A stretch of 64,000 bases of DNA from Terrimicrobium sacchariphilum (GCF_001613545.1 NZ_BDCO01000002.1:2294001-2358000); one strand, 5' to 3'; positions 43,470 through 53,354 are shown, numbered from the stretch's first letter. Program-made: numbers and translations. Notes: generated from the letters alone by a model not told the origin.

Positions 43470-45974
43470 TCAGTAATAATCGAGCTCCAGGTACGGACGC
43501 TGGTTCGCATCTGTATTCTCCGTGGTGCCGAGACTGTAGTAGTCAAACGTGGATGTGGTGCCAGTGGTAAAGACTCCGGTGGGGAGCTTGAGACGGAAGG
43601 CGAGGAACGAGCTATTGCGGGAGACGGCTCCCCGCAACGCAGATGTCAGTTCGGGCGAGTCGAAGGCCCAGAGTCCCATGCCCGCAGCCGGGGAAAATAT
43701 GTCCCCGATCTCTCGAGCCTGGGTTTGATTGGTCCAATCCCCCAACTGAACCGGGCCGCTGGACGCCTCGTAAGTTTGCAGGATCAGATCGTGCACTGGA
43801 GCGCCCGTCTTGATCCGGTTGTAGACGCCGAAACGTGCACCGGTGATCTGGGCCCCTGCTGGTATCGAGGCAAGGGGGAATTTGTAGTATGCCTGATAAG
43901 ATTCATTCAGGTTGGAATCTCCGACCCGGGACGATGGGTCAGTACTGCTTGCGACCGTGGCTGTGGAGTAGGGCGAGGGAGACTTGAGGAATCCATCATT
44001 TGCCGGAGCTGAGGCAAGGCTGATTCGTAGAGTGCGAGGGGCGCCCGCGGTGAAACTCAAGATCGGGCGCTGGGTCCCAGTTTGGTTTTTCGTCGATCCG
44101 ATATCGTAGTAGTCACCGGCGGAACTCGAACCGGCAACATAAGCGCCGCCGGCCAGTTGAAGGCGAAACGCCACATGGCGAGCTCCCCGCAGATAGGCGT
44201 CGCGGATCGCGTAGCCCAGTTGCGGATAGGTGGCGGAATCAATCGTGACCGGACCGAGCGCTCGGGCCGGGGCGATCACGCTGCCTATCGATATGAGGTT
44301 CGTCGTGTCGTTCCAGTCTGTCACCCGTGCTGCAGTATCTTCCGGCGAAAATGCCACCAGCTCAGCAGCGGCATTGGGATTGCCGGACTTGGACCGAAGA
44401 TAAACCTGCAGGGTGACATCCTGAACGACCTGCCCCTCGGGCAGACTAGGAAGATCGAATTTCAAGATCGCCCTATAGGCGCGGACGGAGTTTGGAGAAT
44501 AGCTCCCGATTTTTTCATCCGCATAGTCGGAACTGAAGATCGTTGCGTTGGCGAAATTATCGGAATACGACACGGCCGAGTCCGATGTCAGCAATGCCTC
44601 TCCCGCACCATATGCCGCGACGTCAGCGATAATCGGCGAGGTGACTGCCGTATTGGCTCCCGTGATTTTCAGGATGATGGGTTCATCCGGCACGGATAGC
44701 CCGGTGATGGCCGTTACGGAACCAGTAGGGATCGCGCTATTGGCCACAGGATTGACTCCGACTGACGGCCGGTAGCAGGTGACCGAACCCACAGGCTGAC
44801 TGAACGTGATGGAAGCCGTCTGTGCTGCCGGGGTGAGATCCGTGTAGGTGGAGGTATTGAATGAGGAGACGTTTTGCCAAAGGATCAGCCAAAACGAGCC
44901 GTCGCGTTTTTGCAACAGGACATGTCTCAAGGCCGGCTGGTTGCTGCCGGACAGCGTGAAGCCAAGGCTGGCGGGTTCGAACGAAACTCCGGGATCCTGT
45001 AAGATGGCGATGAGATTCTTGAGGCTGGAAAAGGCGGGTTTCTCCCGGGCGGTGACATTTGCACCAGGCCCGGAGACGGCGATGAGGCCAAAATGTGATT
45101 CCCGGTTGGTATTGTTGAAAGCCGCATTGCTCGTCGACCACGTGTCGATGAATTCATAGAGATACGTGCGAGCAACGCCTCGGCGAAAGTACTCCAGAAG
45201 GAGACGCGGGAGATACTTCGCCTGGGCAGCCTCGGATATTCCCTGGTTGGAAGAGTTGCCTTCGTTGAAGGTGAAATAACCCGTCTCTGTCGCAACGACC
45301 GGCTTTGGTACCCCGGTGATCAACGGCAGCCAGGAGCACCCTGAGTCGAGACCATTATCAGGCAACCCTCCGCCGGGGTAGGAGTGCAGCACTCCCGCAT
45401 CGCAAGGCACGATGCCAACCTGCTGCGGTCCTCCTCCAGTCATGAATGACGGTGCGAGGACAGCGATGTCAGCGCTTTCAGTCTTTACCGCATTATACAG
45501 TGCGGATTGGTAGGCTTGAGTGCTCTGGGGAAAGGTCTTGTTGTCATAGGAGAATACTTTTTTCGGATTGTCGGTTTCGTTGGGACCCTCAATGGAGGCG
45601 ATGGCATTTGGCATGGCATCGTAGAGCTCGTCGACGATGGCGGGCGGGACGATGAGATTGACCGAGATCGGGTTGGGGAGATTCGAGAGCCCGATCAGAT
45701 TGTTGACCATGTCGGAGTTGTAGGAGTTCATTCCATCGCGGACGTGGCGGACTCCCAGGGAGATGAGCTTCGGCTTCACGAGGTTCTCATAATTCCCGTA
45801 AGCCGTGTCGCCATAACCCAGGTGAATGTTTACGCCGATGGTATCGATGAACGCATCAGCCTCGCGCGCCGTCTCCAGGGCGAGAGATACGGAGTACGAG
45901 GAGATGGACAGCAGGGTGATAGCCAAAGCCCGGAAGGAACCTCCGAGTCGGCTGGGGGAGTGCCGAAGAATCAT
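43470..45974 (-). CDS. Secreted clan GH-A hydrolase with two C-terminal beta-sandwich modules
   Basis: I chose the ATG at 45974 (834 aa; ATG 46010 adds 12 residues) because a signal peptide (ALAITLLSISSYSVSLA) then starts close behind. The catalytic domain (~35-330) has probable acid/base E133 in IEGPNE and nucleophile E230 in VVATETGYF, with YLYEFIDTW, as in GH39/GH5-like enzymes. Two related modules follow (~450-640 and ~650-834), each with a (Y/F)Y.IG or YYSLGTT(K/E)N ending and a RAILKFDLPSLP or YYKFPLASIP segment. They look like the DNRLRE/CBM96-type beta-sandwich. It is divergent from the second LacI gene, which may control it. Confidence 0.72.
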   Translation of the reverse strand: MILRHSPSRLGGSFRALAITLLSISSYSVSLALETAREADAFIDTIGVNIHLGYGDTAYGNYENLVKPKLISLGVRHVRDGMNSYNSDMVNNLIGLSNLPNPISVNLIVPPAIVDELYDAMPNAIASIEGPNETDNPKKVFSYDNKTFPQSTQAYQSALYNAVKTESADIAVLAPSFMTGGGPQQVGIVPCDAGVLHSYPGGGLPDNGLDSGCSWLPLITGVPKPVVATETGYFTFNEGNSSNQGISEAAQAKYLPRLLLEYFRRGVARTYLYEFIDTWSTSNAAFNNTNRESHFGLIAVSGPGANVTAREKPAFSSLKNLIAILQDPGVSFEPASLGFTLSGSNQPALRHVLLQKRDGSFWLILWQNVSSFNTSTYTDLTPAAQTASITFSQPVGSVTCYRPSVGVNPVANSAIPTGSVTAITGLSVPDEPIILKITGANTAVTSPIIADVAAYGAGEALLTSDSAVSYSDNFANATIFSSDYADEKIGSYSPNSVRAYRAILKFDLPSLPEGQVVQDVTLQVYLRSKSGNPNAAAELVAFSPEDTAARVTDWNDTTNLISIGSVIAPARALGPVTIDSATYPQLGYAIRDAYLRGARHVAFRLQLAGGAYVAGSSSAGDYYDIGSTKNQTGTQRPILSFTAGAPRTLRISLASAPANDGFLKSPSPYSTATVASSTDPSSRVGDSNLNESYQAYYKFPLASIPAGAQITGARFGVYNRIKTGAPVHDLILQTYEASSGPVQLGDWTNQTQAREIGDIFSPAAGMGLWAFDSPELTSALRGAVSRNSSFLAFRLKLPTGVFTTGTTSTFDYYSLGTTENTDANQRPYLELDYY

Positions 45975-46022
45975 GCCGCACAGATTTCCGGCCCGCTTTA
46001 CTTCAGGCAACTGTTGTGTTTA

Positions 46023-46036
46023 CGTTAGCGTTAACG
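46023..46036. promoter_or_regulatory. Operator candidate for the second LacI regulator
   Basis: CGTTAGCGTTAACG is a near-perfect inverted repeat with a central CG, typical of LacI-family sites, in the gap between the GH-A hydrolase (minus) and the LacI gene at 46059 (plus). It differs from the TCAAWCYRTTGA motif. Confidence 0.45.
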
Positions 46037-46058
46037 CGGTCGCCCAGTTTCCCCAACG

Positions 46059-47036
46059 ATGTCGGACACGCCCACGCTAGCCACCATAGCTCGTCTTCTC
46101 GGAGTTACTCCGATCACGGTATCCAGAGCCCTCCGTGGGCAACCAGGTGTGGGGGAGGAAATTCGCGGCAAGGTCAGGAAGGCCGCTGCGGAACTCGGCT
46201 ATCGTCCGGACTATTTTGCAGCCGCGATGGCGGGTCGCCGCCTGGGAGGCAAGACGGTGGGCGGAGCAATTGCCTGCCTGGTGGGACATCAAAACGCCGA
46301 TCCGAGGGGCCGGTATGAACACTATGAACTCGTCTTCGGTGGTATGCGAGAGCGTTGCGCCGAGATGGGATTTTCGCTCGACACATTTTGGGTTTTCGAC
46401 CCTGGAATGTCAACGTCCCGGCTGCACCAGATCCTTCAGGCGCGAGGCATCGAGGGCTGCGTGTTAATGTCGCTCTCCCCGAATGAAATGGCTTTTCCCT
46501 GGGAGCGTTACTGCCTCGTCCAGGCTGCAGCCAATACGATGCATGCGGAGGTCGACTACAGTGCGATTGATTATTATAATGCAACGCATTCGGCATTGAC
46601 TCGGATGCGGGCTCGTTTGCGGGATGAGATCGCGTTGGTGCTGCCGCCTGATTTGAACTCCGCGCTGCGAGAACGTATTGTCGGTGCGTACCATGCCTTT
46701 CATGCCTCCACGGGCTCTCGCCATACGCGGAACATGGTGCTTTCAGCCGTGTCGGCCCGCAGACAGCGAAAGCGGTTGGGAGCAGCGCTTTGCTGGGGGT
46801 GTGAAGAGGCAAAGCTGGTGCTCGACAGCCTGATGGTTCCCTCCGGTCGTGTGGCCAGCCTGCATCTCCTGCACCGGGATGTGGAGTATCCCGGAATGCT
46901 CATTCCGTACCGCGAGCTGGGGGCTGTGGCGGTCGACCTTCTTTGGAAGAAAATGCGAGAGCGAAGATACGGCATCACAGAGGAGTGCCGCGGCCTCGTG
47001 ATCGAAGGAAAATGGGAGGGGACCGTGGCCGCCTAG
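46059..47036 (+). CDS. LacI-family transcriptional regulator (second)
   Basis: This is a 325-aa regulator with helix-turn-helix TLATIARLLGVTPITVSRAL (~6-25), hinge LGYRPDYFAAAM and a shorter effector domain (VFGGMRERCAEMGFSLDTFW, ILQARGIEGCVLMSL). It faces the secreted GH-A hydrolase across an 84-bp gap that holds the CGTTAGCGTTAACG repeat, suggesting control of that enzyme and of itself. It converges on the AraC gene with a 4-bp overlap. The effector is unknown. Confidence 0.9.
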   Translation: MSDTPTLATIARLLGVTPITVSRALRGQPGVGEEIRGKVRKAAAELGYRPDYFAAAMAGRRLGGKTVGGAIACLVGHQNADPRGRYEHYELVFGGMRERCAEMGFSLDTFWVFDPGMSTSRLHQILQARGIEGCVLMSLSPNEMAFPWERYCLVQAAANTMHAEVDYSAIDYYNATHSALTRMRARLRDEIALVLPPDLNSALRERIVGAYHAFHASTGSRHTRNMVLSAVSARRQRKRLGAALCWGCEEAKLVLDSLMVPSGRVASLHLLHRDVEYPGMLIPYRELGAVAVDLLWKKMRERRYGITEECRGLVIEGKWEGTVAA

Positions 47037-47866
47037 GCAGGCCGTCTTTCGGCACTCGGAGGGTATTTCCAAAAACGCCGGTAGAGCCGCGAAAAATAGA
47101 GGGGATCGTCGTACCCCACCTCGGCGGCGATCCGCTTCATCTGCCAGTTGCTCTCTCTCAGGAGGTAGCGGGCATGACGCAGACGCAAACGTTCAATATA
47201 CTCATGGGGGGTGCACAGCGCCGCATCGAGGAACAGACCGCGCAGGTAATTGGGACTGAGCTCCGCCACCTGCATCAGCTGGGTCAGGGCATCGCGTTCA
47301 GCAAAGTGATCGTGGACCCAGCGCAAGACCTCCTTGATCCGGGGATGAATTGTGGATGCCGCCATGGAGGGTATGACGGATGCTGCGGGCTGCGCATGCT
47401 GGAGAAACCGTGTCAGCATCACCTTCAAGGCGGCCTCAAGATGCAGCGCGCGCCAATCGTTATCCTCACTCAGGTGCAGTTTCCTCAGGCTGGCGTAGGC
47501 TGCGCTCTCGTTTTTTCGTTCGGCCGGAGAAAGACGTCGTCGCAGGAAGCCTCGAATGCTCTCGCTCGGATCGTCAAACTCGCACCATGTGATCCTACAG
47601 CCCGCGCCTGCGGCCGTCGTCCAGACTCTGCGCACCCACGCGGGTACGAGAAACTGCGTGCCAGCCCGGAGCCGGAACTCCGTCCCATCGAGAGTATAGC
47701 GCAGCTCCCCGTCAATGATGAGGATGAATCGATAGGTTGTAATGATTTCATCCCGCGTGGTTTCACCTCTCATAAAGAAGCCCCGATCAACATTGCTCAC
47801 GTCCAGCTTCTTGCGCAGGCATTCTGCTGCGAACTGGAGGTTGGTGGATGCCGGGGAGGCGAGCAT
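47033..47866 (-). CDS. AraC-family transcriptional regulator
   Basis: This is a 277-aa regulator. The N-terminal half looks like a cupin-type sensor (TYRFILIIDGELRYTLDGTE, with beta-rich stretches). The C-terminal ~100 residues are the double helix-turn-helix of AraC/XylS (LMQVAELSPNYLRGLFLDAA, MKRIAAEVGYDDPLYFSRLY). It is divergent from the FAD oxidoreductase (104-bp gap), a common arrangement when the AraC protein activates its neighbour. Sugar-responsive control is likely by context. Confidence 0.9.
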   Translation of the reverse strand: MLASPASTNLQFAAECLRKKLDVSNVDRGFFMRGETTRDEIITTYRFILIIDGELRYTLDGTEFRLRAGTQFLVPAWVRRVWTTAAGAGCRITWCEFDDPSESIRGFLRRRLSPAERKNESAAYASLRKLHLSEDNDWRALHLEAALKVMLTRFLQHAQPAASVIPSMAASTIHPRIKEVLRWVHDHFAERDALTQLMQVAELSPNYLRGLFLDAALCTPHEYIERLRLRHARYLLRESNWQMKRIAAEVGYDDPLYFSRLYRRFWKYPPSAERRPA

Positions 47867-47970
47867 TGCGAAAAATTAAGCCTAAACTGGTGGTTTTATC
47901 CATGTCATTATTTGCGTCCCCCATCCCATGGTTCTGGCGGGAGGCAGCCGCATGGGGTGATGCTGGCCAG

Positions 47971-49314
47971 ATGAATGACACGATTCACGAACCCGCCCGT
48001 GACCTGCCCGTGATCGGGGATTACGATCTCTGCGTCATTGGTGGCTCCTGCACCGGGGTGTTTGCCGCAGTGCGGGCCGCGAGGCTGGGGCTTTCCGTTG
48101 CCATCGTCGAGCGTATGGGGAGCCTCGGCGGCGTCGCGACGCTGTCTCTCGTCAATGTCTGGCACAGTCCTTACGATGAGGTCTTTCAGCGTAGAATCTT
48201 TCGGGGCCTGACTGTGGAACTCATTGACCGCCTCCGTGAACGGGGAGCGGTGAGGGAGCGGGACCGTGATCCTTCGTGGGCCTGGGCTTTCAATTCGGCG
48301 GAGATGCAGATCGATCTCGACGAACTCGTGGCGGAACACGGCATCACTTCCTGGCTCCACGTTTTGTTCTCCGGGCCGTTGATCGAAAATGACCGGCTCG
48401 TTGGCGTTGCGGTGGAAACCAAATCGGGGCGAGAGGCGATCCGGGCGCGCTTCTTTATTGATGCGAGCGGAGACGGCGATCTCTGCACGCGGGCAGGGGC
48501 GGAGACGTACAGGGCGAGCCGGCATCAACCAGCTACCGCGTGTGCGCTCTTTGGTGGATGGGACGGGTTGCGGGACACGGACTGGCAGGGACTCCTGCGC
48601 CAGCATGGTTGCGAGTTTGGCTTGCCCGAGGGCTTCGCCTGGGGCGCTATGGTCCCGGATTCCGAAGCGTACATGCTGGCAGCCACACGTGTGCATGAGG
48701 ATTGCTCAACGGCGACCGGCTTTGCGAGGGCTGAGGTGGAAGGAAGGCGGCAGGTCCGGGCGATTCATGATCTTCTGCGAAAATATGCGCCTGCCGCTCG
48801 CCTTTCTCTGCTCGCTCTGCCGGCTCGCATCGGGATTCGCGAGACTCGGCACGTTCGGTGCCTGCATCGATTGACCGGAGAGGAGGTTTTGTATGGACGT
48901 CGATTCTCCGATGCCATCGCAAACGGATCCTATCGGGTCGATATTCATCATGCGGACAAACCGGGCATTACCTTCCGGTACCTGAATGGATCGGAGGTCT
49001 ACGCCCGACCGGGCTACGCGGATGTCTGCTCGCGATGGCGTTCCGCGAGTGATGAGAACCCAACCTTTTATCAAATTCCGTACCGGTCTCTTGTCCCTGT
49101 TTCCCCTCATGGCAATCTCCTCGCTGCGGGGCGCTTTATCGATGCCGATGAGCAGGCCCACGCCGCGATTCGCGTGATGGTGAATATGAACCAGACTGGC
49201 GAGGCGGCGGGTGCGGCTGCGTTTTTGGCTCTGCGAGACAATGTGCCTGCCGCTCAGGTCGACCTGGAGAAACTCAGGTCGACCCTGGCGGAAGGCGGTT
49301 CGATAATGATCTAG
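47971..49314 (+). CDS. FAD-dependent oxidoreductase (FAD_oxidored family)
   Basis: This is a 447-aa cytoplasmic flavoprotein starting at ATG 47971; the upstream frame overlaps the AraC promoter and lacks family character. The dinucleotide-binding motif is DLCVIGGSCTGVFAAVRAAR (~18-37), followed by ERMGSLGGVATLSLVNVW and the FAD-contact DASGDGDLCTRAGA. A late segment reads GRFIDADEQAHAAIRVM. The family is common in Verrucomicrobia and Planctomycetes glycan loci, with substrate unknown. It converges on the GH30 gene, overlapping its 3' end by 4 bp. Confidence 0.85.
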   Translation: MNDTIHEPARDLPVIGDYDLCVIGGSCTGVFAAVRAARLGLSVAIVERMGSLGGVATLSLVNVWHSPYDEVFQRRIFRGLTVELIDRLRERGAVRERDRDPSWAWAFNSAEMQIDLDELVAEHGITSWLHVLFSGPLIENDRLVGVAVETKSGREAIRARFFIDASGDGDLCTRAGAETYRASRHQPATACALFGGWDGLRDTDWQGLLRQHGCEFGLPEGFAWGAMVPDSEAYMLAATRVHEDCSTATGFARAEVEGRRQVRAIHDLLRKYAPAARLSLLALPARIGIRETRHVRCLHRLTGEEVLYGRRFSDAIANGSYRVDIHHADKPGITFRYLNGSEVYARPGYADVCSRWRSASDENPTFYQIPYRSLVPVSPHGNLLAAGRFIDADEQAHAAIRVMVNMNQTGEAAGAAAFLALRDNVPAAQVDLEKLRSTLAEGGSIMI

Positions 49315-50651
49315 GCTGGATAGACGAAGGTCGAGATTGAGCGGGCTGGCTGCTGGATCAAACTCCTGTCGTTGCCGACCGAAAGCTCGATGTTGGTATT
49401 GTGCTCGAGTGGGTTCATTACCACGACAGCCAATGTTCCGTCGGGGTTCAGGTAGGCGGTGGCTTCCACGGCATCGGAGGTCGTCGCGCAGAGGGCGCGA
49501 CGTGCTCCCGGGCGGATGAAACGCGAAAAATGTCCAATGTAATAGTATGACGTCTGGAAAAGCAGGGTATCGGTCCGCGTGTCAGCCAGGATCGGAGCGC
49601 TGCAATGGTTGCCGACATGATTCGGGCCGCCCGTTTCGTCGAGCAGGAGATTCCAATCGACCCAGCCCTCGGTCCAGTGATTCAAGTCGTTGATAATGGA
49701 TCGGGCGTAGCGTTCCCCCAGCGCCCACTCACCGATATGGGGTCCTCCTTCCTGGCAGCCCTCGGTGAAGAGCAGATGCTTCTCTGGCCAGGCATCGTGC
49801 AGCAGGCGCACGTTGTCGAACTTGTCAGCAACATACCAGTGGAAGCCCGCGCCCCAGATATATTTCGCAGCTTCTGGATCGTGGTACGCGACGCTGGCGC
49901 GATGCACCAGCATGTCGCGGTTGTGATCCCAGATGATGATCTTCACATCGGAAAGTCCCGCTCGCTTCAGAGCCGGGCCAAGATGATCGCGAACGAAGTC
50001 CCTTTCTTCCTCTGCGGTGTATTCACAGGAGTCCCAGGGCTGGGTTGCGGCGGGTTCGTTCTGCACGGTGATGCCCCAGATCGACAGCCCCTCGACCTCC
50101 ATCTCGCGGATGTAGCGCACATAATATTCCGCCCAGGCGGCCCGGTGCTCAGGTTTGAGCTTGCCGCCTTCATTCATCCTTTCAGTTGTTTTCATCCAGG
50201 CCGGAGGTGACCACGGCGAGGCAAACAGGAGGACTTTTTCCCGTGTCGCGGCCAGCGCTTCCTTGATGAGAGGCAGGATTTCGCGACGCTCTCGATCGAG
50301 GGTAAAGGTTTTCAGATCAGTATCGCCGGCCTGTTCGACGCTTGCGTAGTTGCCCAGAGCAAAGTCGCAGCTGTTAATGTGTGTGCGACATAATGTGTAT
50401 CCATGGCCAACTTCATTATCGAAGTAGGCACGAACAAGCGCCTCGCGGTTCTTTGATCCCAAGCGATGAAAGGTATGTGCCGCAGCCTCGGTAAATGCTC
50501 CGCCGAAGCCGATATGTGTTTGAAAGAGAACGGACTTGTCAGCCAACACGGAGACTTTTGCCGGGCCCGCTGAACTGGTTGTTTCGAATTGCTCGCTCAG
50601 GCGTTGTGAAGAATAAGCGGCGGTCAGAAAATGACGGAAGGGACGTTGCAT
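49311..50651 (-). CDS. GH30 glycoside hydrolase (glucosylceramidase-like)
   Basis: This is a 446-aa clan GH-A retaining hydrolase. It has the GH30 start HIGFGGAFTEAAAHTF, the hallmark SPWSPPAWMKTT, acid/base E199 in ITVQNEP and nucleophile E297 in LLFTEGC, with the small C-terminal beta domain (TAYLNPDGTLAVVVMNP). No signal peptide is evident, so it may act in the cytoplasm on imported oligosaccharides. Subfamily 1-like proteins cleave beta-glucosides, beta-1,6-glucans or beta-xylosides. It is divergent from the mrp operon. Confidence 0.93.
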   Translation of the reverse strand: MQRPFRHFLTAAYSSQRLSEQFETTSSAGPAKVSVLADKSVLFQTHIGFGGAFTEAAAHTFHRLGSKNREALVRAYFDNEVGHGYTLCRTHINSCDFALGNYASVEQAGDTDLKTFTLDRERREILPLIKEALAATREKVLLFASPWSPPAWMKTTERMNEGGKLKPEHRAAWAEYYVRYIREMEVEGLSIWGITVQNEPAATQPWDSCEYTAEEERDFVRDHLGPALKRAGLSDVKIIIWDHNRDMLVHRASVAYHDPEAAKYIWGAGFHWYVADKFDNVRLLHDAWPEKHLLFTEGCQEGGPHIGEWALGERYARSIINDLNHWTEGWVDWNLLLDETGGPNHVGNHCSAPILADTRTDTLLFQTSYYYIGHFSRFIRPGARRALCATTSDAVEATAYLNPDGTLAVVVMNPLEHNTNIELSVGNDRSLIQQPARSISTFVYPA

Positions 50652-50966
50652 TGTCGAAACACGGAGAACTTCCAGAATACGAAAACCGTAGCAAGTGTCT
50701 CGCTGCTATATCCGTTGAACGGGATGTTGGACTAGTCAGCACCTCGCCCATGGCTGGCTGGATGTATGCGGGAGGGGATTCGTCGCGAGATTCCGTTGCT
50801 GCCACCCAGACAGCTCTTTGCGTGTGAATACGTTGCACATTTCCTGGGGATGATTTTTTGTTTGGAAAAATGGCCGCTAGGGGTTGCCTCGTGAGAGATG
50901 TCCGGCTACGTTTGCGCCGCCGGTCCGCCGGCAGGGTGCAAGAGCGCCTGCCTCGGAGATTTCGAC
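50652..50966. other. Gene-free divergent region between GH30 and mnhA
   Basis: These 315 bp contain no frame I would call a gene. They must hold the GH30 promoter and the mrp/mnh promoter and leader. I saw no TCAAWCYRTTGA copy. An AT-rich patch (GATTTTTTGTTTGGAAAAAT) near 50850-50870 could be a promoter or leader element. A sodium- or pH-responsive RNA leader is possible for this operon type, but I cannot fold or match one by eye. Confidence 0.5.
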
Positions 50967-53354
50967 ATGCCACCCACGACACTCACATTCAGTATGCTCG
51001 CGGTCATTTTCCTGCCGATGCTGGCAGTGCCGCTGGTGCTTGCTCTGGCCTCGAGGCTTGGGCCGCGGGTAGGGTACCTCGTGGGCAGCGTGCCGCTGGC
51101 TTCCGCTGGGATCCTGGCGTGGGTTACGGCATCTGCGGGGTCTCAACCGCGTGTGGTTCTTGAGGTTCCCTGGGTGCCTCAACTGGGAGTGAATCTCTCA
51201 TTTCTCATCGATGGGCTCTCGATTTTTTACGGCTTTGTCATTTGTACCATAGGGGCGCTCGTCTGCTGGTACGCGGCGGAGTATCTTGGCAAAAAGTACG
51301 CTCACGCCCGGTTTTACTCCTGCCTGCTGTTCTTCATGACGGCGATGCTGGGGACGGTTTTTTCCAACAATTTGCTCCTCCTGTTTGTTTTCTGGGAACT
51401 GACCGGTGTTGCGTCTTTTCTTCTCATCGGATTTTTTCACGAGAGCGATGAATCCAGACGCGGGGCGCGGCAGGCTCTGCTTGTTACTGCGACCACGGGA
51501 CTCTGCATGCTGGTCGGTATTATCCTTCTGGGACTTTCCTCGGGTACTTATTCCCTGGCCAGGTTGGCGGATGGTTCGCTGAGCGATTACAAGGATGCCG
51601 GCTGGATCACAGCTTCCTGCGTGCTGCTTCTGGTGGGGGCATTCGGAAAATCAGCGCAGTTCCCATTTCAATTTTGGCTCCCCGGTGCCATGGCTGCTCC
51701 GACACCTGTCAGCGCCTATCTGCACTCCGCCACGATGGTAAAGCTTGGCGTATTCCTGGTCGGCCGACTTTTTCCCATTTTCCATTCGCTCGAGCTTTGG
51801 TTCTGGCTTGTTTGCGGGGTCGGCTTTTTCACCATGTTGCTCGGTGCGTTCCTGGCGCTACGCTCGAATGACCTCAAGGCCATCCTGGCCTACTCGACTG
51901 TCAGCCAGCTCGGCTTTCTCATTGGAGCCTATGGGGTGGGGAGCAAGACGGGTATTCAGGCGGACATGGTCCATGTCCTGAGCCATGTGCTTTACAAAGG
52001 ATCGCTCTTCATGACCGCGGGCATCGTCGATCATTGCACGGGTCTGCGCGATGTTCGGAAACTCGGAGGACTCGGGCGTTATATGCCGGTGACAGCCTTT
52101 TCGGCGGCTATCGGTGTCGCGGCTCTGGCTGGACTTCCGCTTACCACGGGGTTTATCAGTAAAGAACTGCTACTCGCGGATCTCGTTGATGCGAGGGCCT
52201 GGGTTTGTTTCGCTCTGGTGGCCATATCCGCGACACTCACGGTGGCATTCGCCGCTCGTCTCTTCTTCAATGTTTTCACTGGCGCCAAACCCGAGGCGCT
52301 TTCGGTACATAGTCCGGGCTGGGCGATTCAGATTCCTCCGCTGATGCTTGCTTTGGCGGCTCTTGCTCTCGGGACTTTCCCTGGGGTGCTCGATGGAGCG
52401 ATCTATTCCCTCAAAGTCGCCGGACTGCATGGAGAGGAGCCGGTCCATCTCGCCTTATGGCATGGTCTCAACCTGGAGGTTATCACGACGGGGCTCGTGA
52501 TTCTTTGTGGTGGCGGCCTTTATTTTCTTTGCCAGAAAAGCGGATGGAGGTGGGCACACATTCCTTCCTTTCTTCGCTTTGATGCCGCCTTTGAGCGAGG
52601 CCTGGACGGACTATCCGTTTTTTCCAAAAAGCTCACACTTGCTCTGCGAGCCGACTGGCCGCCCGCCTATCTGCCCATCGTGATCTTTTTTCTTCTGGTC
52701 TCTTTGGCTGGAACTGTCGCTGTCTCCTCGACGAAGTTTTTTGAAGGATTCACCGCCATCGATATCAGCCTTTCACCACTTCACTCCTTTGTCGCGTTGA
52801 TGATCGCGGTTTCGCTCGTTGGCGTGATTGTGCTGCGTCGCTGGACCACCCAGTTGATCGCGCTTTCCGTTGCCGGTTTTTTCCTCACATTCTACTTCGT
52901 CCTTTATCGCGCACCGGATCTGGCGATGACACAGATCCTGGTGGAAAGCGCCTCGGTGGTGATGATCCTTCTGCTTCTCTCTCGCTTCCCGAGTTCCCAG
53001 CTTCTGCGATCCGAGGAAAAGCGGGAGGCCAAAGGGCGAATCTTTCGCGTGGTTCTCTCCGGAGGTGTTGGGCTGGTGATGACTTGTCTTGTCCTTTTCG
53101 CCGACCGGCATTCGCATCCGGAGCCTATCGGTCCGAAGTATCTCGAACTCTCCGAGCCTCTGGCGGAGGGTACCAATGCCGTGAATACGATCCTCGTGGA
53201 CTTCCGCGGTTTCGACACGCTCGGTGAGATCACGGTCCTCCTTATCGCTACCCTCGGCGCACTTGGTCTCATGATGCGCTACAAACGCGGCCGTTCGGGT
53301 AGCGATCCCGCACCAGCCCCCGGGTTTTTCCTGGAAAAGAAACGCCGGCCATGA
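50967..53354 (+). CDS. mnhA: Na+/H+ antiporter subunit A (Mrp/Mnh)
   Basis: This is the 795-aa largest subunit of the multi-subunit cation/proton antiporter. ATG 50967 follows a CGGAG ribosome-binding site by 8 bp. The N-terminal two thirds resemble complex I NuoL (FSNNLLLLFVFWELTGVASF, KSAQFPFQFWLPGAMAAPTP with the conserved Lys, LHSATMVKLG, DLKAILAYSTVSQLGF). The C-terminal part has the extra MrpA segment (FYFVLYRAPDLAMTQILVE) and the terminal NTILVDFRGFDTLGEITVL. It exports Na+ (or K+) in exchange for protons. It overlaps mnhB by 4 bp. Confidence 0.93.
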   Translation: MPPTTLTFSMLAVIFLPMLAVPLVLALASRLGPRVGYLVGSVPLASAGILAWVTASAGSQPRVVLEVPWVPQLGVNLSFLIDGLSIFYGFVICTIGALVCWYAAEYLGKKYAHARFYSCLLFFMTAMLGTVFSNNLLLLFVFWELTGVASFLLIGFFHESDESRRGARQALLVTATTGLCMLVGIILLGLSSGTYSLARLADGSLSDYKDAGWITASCVLLLVGAFGKSAQFPFQFWLPGAMAAPTPVSAYLHSATMVKLGVFLVGRLFPIFHSLELWFWLVCGVGFFTMLLGAFLALRSNDLKAILAYSTVSQLGFLIGAYGVGSKTGIQADMVHVLSHVLYKGSLFMTAGIVDHCTGLRDVRKLGGLGRYMPVTAFSAAIGVAALAGLPLTTGFISKELLLADLVDARAWVCFALVAISATLTVAFAARLFFNVFTGAKPEALSVHSPGWAIQIPPLMLALAALALGTFPGVLDGAIYSLKVAGLHGEEPVHLALWHGLNLEVITTGLVILCGGGLYFLCQKSGWRWAHIPSFLRFDAAFERGLDGLSVFSKKLTLALRADWPPAYLPIVIFFLLVSLAGTVAVSSTKFFEGFTAIDISLSPLHSFVALMIAVSLVGVIVLRRWTTQLIALSVAGFFLTFYFVLYRAPDLAMTQILVESASVVMILLLLSRFPSSQLLRSEEKREAKGRIFRVVLSGGVGLVMTCLVLFADRHSHPEPIGPKYLELSEPLAEGTNAVNTILVDFRGFDTLGEITVLLIATLGALGLMMRYKRGRSGSDPAPAPGFFLEKKRRP

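Noticed and set aside
46010-46022. CAACTGTTG before the second LacI gene considered as a TCAAWCYRTTGA copy
   Set aside because: It lacks the outer TC/GA bases and matches only the core; the stronger repeat here is CGTTAGCGTTAACG.
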